Source: JAKOVR01 sp031415655
GTDB taxonomy: Bacteria > Actinomycetota > Acidimicrobiia > Acidimicrobiales > Acidimicrobilacustridaceae
Direction of reading: 5' to 3'
Length of the DNA: 64,000 nucleotides
Assembly: GCA_031415655.1 (NCBI GenBank)
Contig: JANOSD010000064.1
Location: 62,001 to 126,000 of the forward strand
Of the stretch, positions 1 to 9,451 are shown one piece after another. A program made the position numbers and the translations under genes. A model generated the notes under the pieces. That model had not been told where the DNA came from and searched no databases. It worked only from the letters and a program-made list of their open reading frames with translations. Within the stretch, counting starts at the first letter, position 1; each line of letters begins with the position of its first letter.

Positions 1-1418
1 GTTTGATGGTGGTGGAGATGTAACTGCGGGTGGTGGCGAAGCGTTGCGCGCCGTGGAGGGACCGGAACTCCCCCGAAATTTTGGCTTGGATTCGGATGAG
101 CCGGAAGTCTCGTTCGGCGCCGTTGTTGTCCCAGTCAATGTTGGGGTTGGTGGTGTAGGCGAGGAACATGTCGCGCCGGTCACGCAACGCGAGGGCGAGG
201 TTGCGGGCGTCGATGTGCGGTTGGTACTTGCGAGCGACGACTTTCTCCGGGTTGATGGTGAGGCCTTGGTCGACGATCTCACCCCACCGGCGGTGCACCT
301 CGGTGAGTTCTTTGGGTGTCAGTCCGGTTCGGCCTTTCGCTCGGATCTCGTCAACCCTTGTTTCGGTTTCGAAGATCAGGTTGAGCATCGGCGTTGTCCA
401 CGCTTGTTGGCGTTTCGGTCGACTGATCCCTTCCAGATTTCGGGCTATGTGCGCGTTACATAACGCGTGACCGCATTCGTTGAACGAGAAGTACGGTGAG
501 TAGGGGTCATGGATTACGACACCGGTGTACCCGGCCAGCTTGGATCGCGTCAAGGGACCGGCCTTTCGCATGCACCTACAGCAACGTCAGCAGTTTCGTG
601 CACACGACGTGCACCCACAGTCGTTCCTTCTTGGATCGCCCCGACGTTTCGTCGACCCAGATCACCGGGGCCGCCCGCAACCCTGCGGTGACAGTGACAA
701 GGAACGTGGCGAGCATTTAGGCGGCTTCGGTCAACCAATTGTTCAACGTCCCCACCGACACCGTCGCCCCGAACATGTCCGACAACGCTTCTGCGCAGCG
801 TTCGTGGGGGACGTGTTGACGGACCAGAAGGTAGATGGCGTACGCCTTGACGTTCGGGCCGTAACACGTTGGAGCGGTCGCCTCCCGTGGGAACACCGCT
901 GTCGTCTCGCACCCGCACGCACATTTGCGGCGTTGGGCACGATGCTCGACGACCACCACCACCGGTTCGGGAATGTCGAACACTTGCCGCACCGACTCGG
1001 CAACCACGACAGCGTCGTCGAGTCCCGCACCGCACCCCCGGCATTCGGTTGGGGTGTGAATAACAATCTGATCGGGTTCTTCTACCGGGTTCAACGTCAC
1101 CCCCGGAGCGCCGCGTTGTTTGCCTTGCGCCCGTTTCGGTTCACCCTCACGTCGCTTGCGGCCATTCGAGATCGGTCGTTTGTTCTTCGCGGTGTTGCCG
1201 TCCGACGACGGCGGCCGAGACGAGTTCGACGAATCACCACGGAGCAGACCTTCAAGGATCGTGACCTTCGCCACCAACATTTCCACTCGTGCCAACAACA
1301 ACGTGATCTGCTCCGCTTGCGCGGCGATGATCAGGTCCTGTTCCTCAACCCGGGCACGCAACACCATGTTCTCCGCTTCAAGCTCCGCCACACGGGCCAA
1401 AAGAACAGTATTCGTCAC
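1..1418 (-). pseudogene. IS66-family transposase (TnpC-like), decayed and cut by window edge
   Basis: Read on the minus strand from a GTG at 1418, the product starts with a leucine-rich coiled coil (VAELEAENMVLRARVEEQD), then a Ser/Pro segment (SSNSSRPPSSDGN), a zinc-finger-like block with CRGCGAG and CACGC cysteines, and a region ending NWLTEAA. All are typical of IS66 transposases. The frame is broken by TAA at 717-719 and TAG at 576-578, and a one-base shift near 533-537 is needed to continue. After the shift the IS66 core is readable: GYTGVVIHDPYSPYFSFNE, CGHALCNAHIARNLEG, and NIDWDNNGAERDFRLIRI near position 100. Three lesions make this a pseudogene. The 3' end lies outside the window. 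No terminal inverted repeat was identified. Confidence 0.85.
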
Positions 1419-1709
1419 CCCCAAGCCGTATACGAACACCCGCGCGACCCGGTGGATACCCGCCCTACCACACCCCAAACACCCCACCCGAGACCTGAGT
1501 GGTCACGTTGACGTGGCGTCGAATCCTGCCCAGCCGCTCGGCACGGAGGTCGGCACCGGTGCATCCAGTCGGCACCGAACTCCCCAAACGTGAGAAACAG
1601 CGACGAGGGAAGGTTCTTCTCCTTCAGACGATCGCCCTGCCGCCGTGAAACGGCAACGGTGGAGTAGCGCAGCGTTAGTGACGACCACCACGGATACAGT
1701 TAGAACGAA

Positions 1710-3593
1710 GTGTCGTCCTTGTCAACTACCGAAACGTCTCGCCCCGAGTCTCTTGGGCACGTGGCCGATCCAAAACCCGTCGGATCGCTGTCAGGCAAGG
1801 CGGTGGCGCTGGTACTCTCGGTGCAGGGGTTCATCGCTGCGGTCTCGATCTGGCGAACTCGATTCGACCTCGAGGGCCGTATCGCTTTCACCCTGTTCGA
1901 TGACGCGATGGTGTCGATGTCGTATGCACGAACGGCTGCAGAGGGAGGGGGGCTCGTCTGGTATTCGGGAGCCCCTAGAGTCGAAGGATATAGCAATGGC
2001 GCATGGACGGGCATGATGGCGCTCGTTCATCTTCTGCCGGGGGATGACAGCAATCGAGCGCTCGCGGTGATGTTGATCTCCGCGTGCGCGCTTTTGGCAA
2101 CCTCTCTACTTGCCCGGCAGATCGTGATCGACATGGGAGCCGCCTCGCCGGTGTCCGAGGGCTCCGCCATGATCCTTGTCAGCGGAAACTATTCGCTACT
2201 GTTTTGGTCGCTGCGAGGGATGGAAGTAGGTCTTTTGACTGCGCTAATGGCTGGCCTGATTCTCCTTGCCGTTCGGGCGAGTTCCGGGAGGCTAGGTTCC
2301 GTCGGGATAGGCGCAGGTGTCGCTGCTGGGTCGATTGGTGTGTTGGTCCGAACGGATTTCCTTCTTACAGTCGCCGCAGTCACGGCATGGTTACTTTTCT
2401 GCCAACGTCGGTCCTGTCGGATCTACGGTGCGGTGCTCCTGATGTCATCGGTGTCGGCCGTCGCGCTTCACTCCCTCTTTCGCTTGATGTACTACGGCTC
2501 GACGGTCCCCAACACCGTGGCCTTGAAGCTCGAAGGTGTAGATACCCTCACCAGGGTCGATCGCGGCTGGCGGGCGGCTTGGTACTTCGCGCTATTGGCT
2601 GTGGTGGTTGTCCTGCCTCTTGCGGCCGCAGCGTTCTCTTGGTCCTGCCACGCCCGGCGCCGCCTTCTTCTCCTACCAACAAGCCTGCTGCTTACGGCCG
2701 TTGGCTATTCGATTGTGGTTGGTGGGGACGTATGGGAGGACAGCGGCATGGCCAACCGGTTCGTGGCCCCCACCGTGGTTCCGCTCGCGCTCTTGGCCGC
2801 AGTTGGCTTGCATGAGATGTGTGAATCGTCGACGTGGCGGCGCCGAACAACTTCATTGCTTGGGGTCGTATCCGTCACCGCCCTGGCCGCCGTGGGGTCG
2901 GTGTGGGCGACCGTTGAATGGCTCGAGGTTTTGGACGGCGATCCAGTGGCGCTCAAGGCGGATCTTCGTCGGCTCGCTGCAGTGGTGGCGGCGTTCGGTG
3001 GCGTGGGCATCGGACTCGCTCTCGGGCTGCGGTTCGGACGCCTGAGCGCTGCCAAACTGCGACTCGTTGGGGTGGCGTTCGTCCTTTCGCTGTGTTTGCT
3101 AGTGCAAAATGGGATCGCGGCGAAGGGATGGATGCGAACCGGTGGGTACCTATTGGCAGGGGATCAAACTGTGGCTCGGTACGGCGTACTTTTGGAAAGA
3201 GTCTCGGCACCAGGGGCGAGCGTGGCCGTCGTGTGGGCGGGAGGTCCCACCTATTTCGCCCGTCGAGCTGGGGTCGACTTGCTGGGAAAGAACGACCCAT
3301 ACATCGCGCGGCTTCCCTATCACGCGGGAGTTCACTTCCGCCCGGGACACGGCAAATGGGACGTTGCGTACACCGTCAAGCATGACCTTCCAGACCTTGT
3401 GGCCCAGTTGTGGTTCACGAACGCCGCCGAAAACGAAGCGATTCGGGCGGCGGGCTACCTGCGGGTTCGGCCCGTCGACGAGTTGGCCTACCTTTACGAC
3501 GACACGGCACCGATCCTTGCGCCGTCTCTACTAGCGAGGTCGGACAGCCAGCTCATCGATTGGTCGAAGCTGGTCGTCGTCGGCCCCTACTGA
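1710..3593 (+). CDS. Polytopic membrane protein, GT-C-type glycosyltransferase-like (AftB-like motif)
   Basis: A 627-residue integral membrane protein starting at GTG 1710. The N-terminal loop after the first membrane segment holds FDDAMVSMSYARTAAEGGG, followed by LVWYSGAPRVEGYSNGAW. This resembles the 'D-D ... GxGLVW ... VEGYTN' signature of AftB-like and related GT-C glycosyltransferases that use polyprenyl-linked sugars. About ten hydrophobic segments follow, and the C-terminal ~150 residues (VAVVWAGGPTYFARRAGVD) look extracytoplasmic. The likely role is transfer of a sugar to an envelope glycan on the outer face of the membrane; donor and acceptor are unknown. The family is inferred from the motif only. 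No strong ribosome binding site precedes the GTG. Confidence 0.7.
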   Translation: MSSLSTTETSRPESLGHVADPKPVGSLSGKAVALVLSVQGFIAAVSIWRTRFDLEGRIAFTLFDDAMVSMSYARTAAEGGGLVWYSGAPRVEGYSNGAWTGMMALVHLLPGDDSNRALAVMLISACALLATSLLARQIVIDMGAASPVSEGSAMILVSGNYSLLFWSLRGMEVGLLTALMAGLILLAVRASSGRLGSVGIGAGVAAGSIGVLVRTDFLLTVAAVTAWLLFCQRRSCRIYGAVLLMSSVSAVALHSLFRLMYYGSTVPNTVALKLEGVDTLTRVDRGWRAAWYFALLAVVVVLPLAAAAFSWSCHARRRLLLLPTSLLLTAVGYSIVVGGDVWEDSGMANRFVAPTVVPLALLAAVGLHEMCESSTWRRRTTSLLGVVSVTALAAVGSVWATVEWLEVLDGDPVALKADLRRLAAVVAAFGGVGIGLALGLRFGRLSAAKLRLVGVAFVLSLCLLVQNGIAAKGWMRTGGYLLAGDQTVARYGVLLERVSAPGASVAVVWAGGPTYFARRAGVDLLGKNDPYIARLPYHAGVHFRPGHGKWDVAYTVKHDLPDLVAQLWFTNAAENEAIRAAGYLRVRPVDELAYLYDDTAPILAPSLLARSDSQLIDWSKLVVVGPY

Positions 3594-4763
3594 ACTCGTC
3601 TGGCTTGCGACGAGCACGACACGAATTTTTTATTCGATCAGACCGGCGCTCCGTTGCTCCTGCCGAGCGCCCAAAACGGCCACACGTCAGTCGGGCCGAC
3701 GAGGGTGGTGTTGTGTCGGTTGACGGGGGATAGCCACTGCAACTGGGTCGCGCCGCATTCGTTGCGTCCCGTGGACTGGAAGTAGGCCGATCTGTTTGTG
3801 GCTTATTCGGCACGGGATCGGAACGGCCGTTCCCGAGTCAGATGCGGCTGTTCTTGCGTGTGGGAGGTGCTGGTCGTTCCTCGCCCCGGATTCGGTGTAA
3901 GGCCCCTACCGATGCGAGCGATCGAGCTTCGAGACCGACACGGGCCGAACGGCGAGAATCGTGAGTCGTGGACGGAAGAAGGTGAGGGACTCCCATCACC
4001 AGCCTCCACTGACGATCATTCAAGTGCGACCACAACGCGCCGAGCTTCGCAGCGATCACTTCTTCGAATATCAACCCACCTCAAATGGGAACATTATCTC
4101 GGAACGATTCCTTACCTTTTACGACACGCGAATCAATCGGACGCCGTAGCAATCAGACAGTTCGGTCAGGCTGAACCGACACGCAGGATCCTCCCCGCAT
4201 CCGAAATTTGCAAGATCGTCGTCACCACTTGTGACTAGTGCGAATACGCGATTGGAGAAGTTGATGCGAAAGTGGTACCTCGTAGTCCTTGCTTGGAGTC
4301 TGGCCGGTCGTTGGTTCCGGCATTGGCCGAGCCGGCTGGGGCACAGTTATTGATCGAACTTAGGTTGCCTTCTCTCCGTGCCCAACTCGGACTGCTGGCG
4401 ACGGGCCCGGAGGGCGAGCGGGTTGAACCGGACCAACGTGTCGGGATTGCGCAATCTCGTGATGAGTCTGAAATCGTCACGGCGGGCCTGAAATGGCAAA
4501 CAGAGTTCGCAGCATCGGAGCCAAATATTCGCACGATGCTGGGCGCTCGATATGGCGGCTCGTCGATTGACAACTGGGTTCGGGGTTCGGTATCCGTGTA
4601 CCTCGTGGATCCGACTGCAACTGATCGGGAGGTGGTCAACTCCTGCTACCCGCGAAGTGGGGGGGCAGGAAGTGAAGGTGGTTCCTGTTCGACGCTCGGT
4701 GAGCGCTCTTGAGAGGATCATGGCGGATGTTGACCACCGGGGCATGGCCTGGTTGTCTCATTC
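3594..4763 (+). other. 1.17-kb stretch with no recognisable gene
   Basis: Between the two GT-C-like genes. Several short open frames exist on both strands (for example 4272-4712 plus and 4347-4745 minus), but none has a recognisable domain, a convincing ribosome binding site or the residue composition of the flanking genes. Base composition looks less GC-rich than the neighbours. It may be decayed coding DNA or a long leader. Confidence 0.4.
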
Positions 4764-6593
4764 TTGAGCGACACGACCACGGCTGACCGTGCAACTCCTT
4801 CGAAGCCGATGTCCCCTATCAACTCCCTGCCACCGCCCGGGCCGAGCCACTCGATAGTCTCCGATTGCGGAATGACCTCTCCCTTCGGTCCCGCTCCTCT
4901 TCCCGCCGTTTCCATGTCCGCCACCGTCACCAAGGCCGAAGGAACGCCACCGGTCGCCGGTCGTCGTCAGGCCGGTGCCTCAACACCAGACTCCTGGCGC
5001 GACCTCCTCCGGGGGCGTTGGCCCTGGATGGTTCTGGCCATGGCGATCACGCTAGTGATCATCTGGTACACGAACCGCGGGAGCTGGAGCGGCGGCTTCT
5101 TCTACGACGAACAATGGCGGGCCGATTTCGTTCGGTCAGAACGTCCGTGGGAGCGCATGCTGCTCCACGACACGCCCAACCCTTTGGGGTGGGTCTACGT
5201 GATGAAGTGGATCACCTACCCGTTCGGGTACAACCCGGCGCTCTACCGCGTGATCAGCGCCGGGTGGTACCTGCTCGCATCCGGCGTTTTGGCCCTCCTC
5301 GTCCAGCGAGTCGTCGAACGCGCACCGATCAACATTCCCGTGATGCGTTTGACGGGCGGACGGATCAGCACCGGTGCGAGCACCGGCCTGCTGTCGGCGG
5401 TGTCGGTTGGCCTCCTCGCCTTCTCCCCCGAGGTGTCGCACTACTACCACTACTTCAACAACTACACGTTCGAGGTGCTGTGGGTCGCGATCATGTTGCT
5501 CGCTCTGGGAGAACTCGGACGCACCCGAGGGGCGCCCGTGGCTCTCGCCGTGCTCGTGGGCCTGTCGCCGCTGGTATTGATCGGCGGGCTCTTTGCCCTG
5601 CCGGCCATCGGGGCGGCGGCGTTCTGGTGGGGGTGGCGAGCCGACAAACATGCGCGTTGGCGACGAATCGGCATGCTCGCTACCGGCGGCGCAGTTGGCG
5701 CCGCAATCCTTGGCGTCACCTGGATCACGCTGTACAAGACGATTGGCTCCAAGCCGTCGATCACCAGTTGGTGGATCGACGACGGCGCTGCCCTCGGCGG
5801 AGCGAACACGGTCACCGGGCTGCTTCGCAAGGCGGTCTCACAACTGTCGGTGGCCCTCGCCGGCTACCGAGTATCCGAGCAGGGTGGCACGATCTGGCTG
5901 GGCGCCCGTGCCGCGCTTGTGGCGGCGGCGGTCGTTGGGGTGGTGTTCGTCGCCCGGAGATGGGCATGGATGGTGATCGTGCCCGTCTCATCGTACCTAC
6001 TGGTGGTGGTGGCATCGGCCGCGGTCCACTGGCCCATGACCTTGGAACGGGTGAACCTGGCCTTTACGCACGTCGCCCTTCTCATCGTGTTTCTCGGGAT
6101 GGGCCGCTCCGTGATGTTGGTTGCCCGCGGCACACCGCTGGCCATGGCGGCGGGGTTTGTCGCCGTCGCGGTTGCCCTGTGGCCCGTCACCTGGGCGTTT
6201 GCTCCCGACACCTTTACCCGTCACGCCGTCAACGACCTTCAGCCGGTGGCCAAGAGCCCGTCGCCGCGCAACGTGGTGCTCGTCTACCACCGTTACCTCC
6301 ATTGGTATGCCCACGACGCGTTGATCAACACCAGCCACCCCGGCAAGGTGTTCGACCTGGAGTGGGAAAACGAAGAGGACCCCGATCGCCTCTACATCGG
6401 CTTGAATGCTGTGCTCGACACCAAGGCCCTTCAACCGGGTGATCGGGTGTGGTGCGCAATGAGCTACTCCAACGGCATGCGCAACCTCGAGGCCTGCAAC
6501 ATCGACCGCCCGGACCTCAAGATGGTGTCGTCCCAACGCCTCGACCACACCGAGATCCGCCAGTTCGAGGTGGTCACGCCCCCCGCTCCCTGA
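4764..6593 (+). CDS. Polytopic membrane protein, GT-C-like, function unknown
   Basis: A 609-residue protein in the longest reading (TTG at 4764); the ATG at 4809 is an alternative start. The first ~85 residues are Pro/Ser/Thr-rich and probably cytoplasmic. A first membrane segment (PWMVLAMAITLVIIWY) is followed by a loop with FFYDEQWRADFVRSERPWER, then about nine more hydrophobic segments, and a C-terminal soluble domain of ~130 residues after WPVTWAFAPDTF. The acidic loop after helix 1 (YDE) sits where GT-C enzymes carry their catalytic Asp/Glu, so a lipid-linked-sugar glycosyltransferase is plausible but not shown. It ends just before a long hairpin and converges on zwf. Confidence 0.7.
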   Translation: MSDTTTADRATPSKPMSPINSLPPPGPSHSIVSDCGMTSPFGPAPLPAVSMSATVTKAEGTPPVAGRRQAGASTPDSWRDLLRGRWPWMVLAMAITLVIIWYTNRGSWSGGFFYDEQWRADFVRSERPWERMLLHDTPNPLGWVYVMKWITYPFGYNPALYRVISAGWYLLASGVLALLVQRVVERAPINIPVMRLTGGRISTGASTGLLSAVSVGLLAFSPEVSHYYHYFNNYTFEVLWVAIMLLALGELGRTRGAPVALAVLVGLSPLVLIGGLFALPAIGAAAFWWGWRADKHARWRRIGMLATGGAVGAAILGVTWITLYKTIGSKPSITSWWIDDGAALGGANTVTGLLRKAVSQLSVALAGYRVSEQGGTIWLGARAALVAAAVVGVVFVARRWAWMVIVPVSSYLLVVVASAAVHWPMTLERVNLAFTHVALLIVFLGMGRSVMLVARGTPLAMAAGFVAVAVALWPVTWAFAPDTFTRHAVNDLQPVAKSPSPRNVVLVYHRYLHWYAHDALINTSHPGKVFDLEWENEEDPDRLYIGLNAVLDTKALQPGDRVWCAMSYSNGMRNLEACNIDRPDLKMVSSQRLDHTEIRQFEVVTPPAP

Positions 6594-6621
6594 TCGCCCC
6601 CCACTCCGTGACCCCTACCTT

Positions 6622-6677
6622 CGGTTTTTGGTAGGGGAGACGCATCAAAAATGATGCGTCTCCCCTACCAAAAACCG
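6622..6677. terminator. Perfect 26-bp inverted repeat between convergent genes (bidirectional terminator candidate)
   Basis: Arms 6622-6647 and 6652-6677 are perfectly complementary around an AAAA loop. Each arm contains a run of five T/A (GGTTTTTGG). It lies 28 nt after the upstream plus-strand gene and 36 nt before the 3' end of zwf on the minus strand, where a shared terminator is expected. A 26-bp perfect stem is longer than usual for an intrinsic terminator. Confidence 0.65.
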
Positions 6678-6713
6678 GGTGGACAGGGGTGGGGGGAACG
6701 GTCGGGCCGGCGG

Positions 6714-8111
6714 TCAGTCGGGTTTGGGGGTGTGCCAGCCGCCGAAGGGGGCGCCGATCGCCACGGCTTCGTGGGGGCCCCACGTGCCCTTTTCGTAGAG
6801 CACGACGGGGGACGGATGGTCGAGCACCCGCTGCACCACCCGCCACTGTTCGTCGACGGCATCGCTGCGGCCGAAGCGACGCATGTCGCCCTCCATGGCG
6901 TCTTCGAGCAGCCGCTCATAGGGCTCGTCGCTGATGCCGAACAGCTTGTCCTGCGTCACTTCGAGATCCACGGTGTGGGTGGAGAGCCGATCGCCGGCGG
7001 TCTTGGCTGAGAGCTGCAGGTTGATGCCTGAGTCCGCCCCGAGTCGGAACCGCAAATGGTTGGAGCTCTGCGGAGCCGACGGGTCGCCGGCGAAGAACAT
7101 GCGGGGCGGCGCCTTGAACTCCACCACCGCTTCCGTAGTGGTGACGGGCAGGTTCTTACCCGTGCGCACCAGCCACGGCACACCGGACCAGCGCCACGAA
7201 TCGATCTCGAACTCCAGCGCCACGAACGTCTCGGTGTCGGAGCCGTAGTCGACCCCCGGCTCGTCGATGTACTCGCGGTACTGGCCCCGCACCACCTTGT
7301 TGGGATCGAATGTGCGGATCTGGCGATACACCTTCACCTTCTCATCACGCAGCGCATCGCCGCTCGATGACACCGGCGGTTCCATCGCCAGGAGGGCCAC
7401 GATCTCAAGGAGATGGTTTTGCACGACGTCGCGTAGCGCACCGGCGGTGTCGTAGTACTTGGCCCGGCCGACGGTGCCGAAGTCTTCGGCGATCGTGACC
7501 TGCACTTTGTTGATGAAGTTGCGGTTCCACACCGGTTCGAGCAACGAGTTGGCGAATCGAAACACCAAGATGTTTTCAATCGCGTCCTTGCCGAGATAGT
7601 GATCGATACGGAAGATCGATGGTTCGGCGAAATGCCGATGCAGCACCTCGTTGAGTTCGCGAGCACTCTTGCGATCGCGCCCAAAGGGTTTCTCCACCAC
7701 CACCTTGGCGCCATCGGTGAGCCCCGCCGCCGCAAGCCCCTCGACGACATCGTCGAAGAGGATCGGCGGGATAGCCAGGTAGAACATCGGATGTTTTTTG
7801 CCCTTGAGCTTCTCAGCCAGAAGCTGGTAAATTTCCGGCGTTCGGTAGTCCCCCGAGCAGTACGACAGACTCGTCGACAACGTTGCCCACACATCGGGGT
7901 CCATGGCATGTTTGGCCTCGATTGCTTCCTTGGCGTGCCCGCGAAGGTGCTCGTCGTCCCATTCCGACGAGGCCACGCCAACGATAGGCATGCCTGCGAG
8001 GCGGCCCCGTTCTTCCAACCGGTAGATCGACGGGAAGATTTTCTTCTTGGCGAGATCGCCGGTCGCCCCAAAAAGCACGAGGGCATCGGTGTCGATCGGG
8101 GGGAGTGTCAT
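6714..8111 (-). CDS. zwf: Glucose-6-phosphate 1-dehydrogenase
   Basis: Oxidises glucose 6-phosphate to 6-phosphogluconolactone with reduction of NAD(P)+, the entry step of the oxidative pentose phosphate pathway. The 465-residue product (from ATG 8111) has the N-terminal nucleotide-binding loop VLFGATGDLAKKKIFP and the active-site block FRIDHYLGKDAIENI with the catalytic His and substrate-binding Lys. Length is normal for the family. An in-frame GTG at 8138 would add nine residues but has no better ribosome binding site. It is the last gene of a tight minus-strand run hemB-hemL-zwf, 47 nt after hemL, so co-transcription is likely. Confidence 0.95.
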   Translation of the reverse strand: MTLPPIDTDALVLFGATGDLAKKKIFPSIYRLEERGRLAGMPIVGVASSEWDDEHLRGHAKEAIEAKHAMDPDVWATLSTSLSYCSGDYRTPEIYQLLAEKLKGKKHPMFYLAIPPILFDDVVEGLAAAGLTDGAKVVVEKPFGRDRKSARELNEVLHRHFAEPSIFRIDHYLGKDAIENILVFRFANSLLEPVWNRNFINKVQVTIAEDFGTVGRAKYYDTAGALRDVVQNHLLEIVALLAMEPPVSSSGDALRDEKVKVYRQIRTFDPNKVVRGQYREYIDEPGVDYGSDTETFVALEFEIDSWRWSGVPWLVRTGKNLPVTTTEAVVEFKAPPRMFFAGDPSAPQSSNHLRFRLGADSGINLQLSAKTAGDRLSTHTVDLEVTQDKLFGISDEPYERLLEDAMEGDMRRFGRSDAVDEQWRVVQRVLDHPSPVVLYEKGTWGPHEAVAIGAPFGGWHTPKPD

Positions 8112-8158
8112 AGCGGCCGAGACTACCTCGGCCCCCACGATCAGCGTTTCGTAAGGCG

Positions 8159-9451
8159 CTACCGCTTCTGGACTACCTCTGCAGCGGCCTCGGCGGTGAT
8201 GGCCACGATCGAATCGAGCACGGCTTCGGTGTGGGTGGTCCCCACGAAAATGACTTCGTAGGCCCCGGGGGCGATGGCCACACCGCGATCGAGCAAGGCG
8301 TGGAACAGCGCGGCGTAGGCCTTCTCGTCGGTGCGTTTCGCCGTGTCGTAATCGGTCGGGAGGTCGGGGCCCGGCAGCTCATCGCCGAGGAAAATGCCGC
8401 ACAACGTGCCCACGTGCGGCACCCGAGCCGGGATTCCCGCCGATCGCAGCGTGTCTTCCATCCGCCCGGCGAAACGGGCGACCCGTTCGGCCAGCGTGTC
8501 GTACACCGCCGGCGTGAGTTGGCCGAGGGCAGCCAACCCGGCGGCGGTCGCCAACGGGTTTCCCGACAACGTGCCCGCTTGGTAGACGGGGCCGAGCGGC
8601 GCCAGCGACCGCATCACATCAGCCCGACCACCGAACGCACCGATCGGCAACCCGGCCCCGATCACCTTGCCGAAGCAAGTGAGATCAGCGGTCACGCCGA
8701 AGAGCCCCTGCGCGCCGTCGAGCCCGAGTCGGAAACCGGAGATCACCTCGTCGAAGATCAGTAGCGCGCCCACTCGGTCGCACTCGGAGCGAAGCCCTTC
8801 GAGGAACCCGGCCGCCGGAGCCACGAGGCCCATGTTGGCAGCGAGTGGCTCCACGATCACGCAGGCCACCTCATCGGTAAGCGTGGGCACCACGTTGTAG
8901 GGGGCGACGATCGTGTCGGCCACCTGGTTCGCGGTAACGCCGGCCGTGCCGGGAAGCCCGAGGGTGGCCACACCACTTCCGCCCGCCACCAACAGCCCGT
9001 CGGAGTGGCCGTGGTAGCAGCCAGCGAACTTCACGATCTTGTCTCGTCCGGTGAATCCTCGCGCCACACGAATCGCCGTCATGGTGGCCTCGGTGCCGCT
9101 GCTCACGAGCCGCACCATCTCCACCGACGGCACCCGTTCACAGATCGCTTCGGCTAACTCCACTTCGCGGGACGTCGGTGCCCCGTAGGACGTGCCGTCG
9201 GCGGCGGCGGACATGACGGCGTCGATAACGCCCGGGTTGGCATGCCCCAGGATGATGGCGCCGTAGCTCTGCACGAGGTCGAGGTAGCGACGCTTGCCCG
9301 AGTCCCATACATGGGGGCCCTCCGCTCGATCCACGAAATAGGGCGTGCCACCGACGGATCCAAATGCTCGGACCGGCGAGTTGACACCGCCGGGTATCAC
9401 TGCCTGGGCGCGGGCAAACCAGCTTTCGTTGTCAGAATCGGACGTGGTCAT
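8159..9451 (-). CDS. hemL: Glutamate-1-semialdehyde 2,1-aminomutase
   Basis: PLP enzyme that converts glutamate 1-semialdehyde to 5-aminolevulinate in the C5 route to tetrapyrroles. 430 residues, normal length. Visible motifs are the substrate/PLP region VSSGTEATMTAIRVARGFTG, the PLP-ring aspartate block LLIFDEVISGFRLGLDG, and the Schiff-base lysine in TCFGKVIGAGLPIGAFGG. The ATG at 9451 has an AAGGA ribosome binding site and overlaps the hemB stop by four nucleotides (ATGA), which points to translational coupling with hemB, the next enzyme in the pathway. Confidence 0.97.
   Translation of the reverse strand: MTTSDSDNESWFARAQAVIPGGVNSPVRAFGSVGGTPYFVDRAEGPHVWDSGKRRYLDLVQSYGAIILGHANPGVIDAVMSAAADGTSYGAPTSREVELAEAICERVPSVEMVRLVSSGTEATMTAIRVARGFTGRDKIVKFAGCYHGHSDGLLVAGGSGVATLGLPGTAGVTANQVADTIVAPYNVVPTLTDEVACVIVEPLAANMGLVAPAAGFLEGLRSECDRVGALLIFDEVISGFRLGLDGAQGLFGVTADLTCFGKVIGAGLPIGAFGGRADVMRSLAPLGPVYQAGTLSGNPLATAAGLAALGQLTPAVYDTLAERVARFAGRMEDTLRSAGIPARVPHVGTLCGIFLGDELPGPDLPTDYDTAKRTDEKAYAALFHALLDRGVAIAPGAYEVIFVGTTHTEAVLDSIVAITAEAAAEVVQKR

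Noticed and set aside
525..1511. Plus-strand open frame of ~328 codons over the IS66 relic
   Set aside because: Antisense to readable transposase sequence, with shadow composition (His/Arg-rich) and no domain.
4865..6442. Arg-rich frame overlapping the second membrane-protein gene on the same strand
   Set aside because: Extreme Arg/Pro/His composition typical of a shifted frame in GC-rich DNA; the overlapping frame encodes regular membrane helices.
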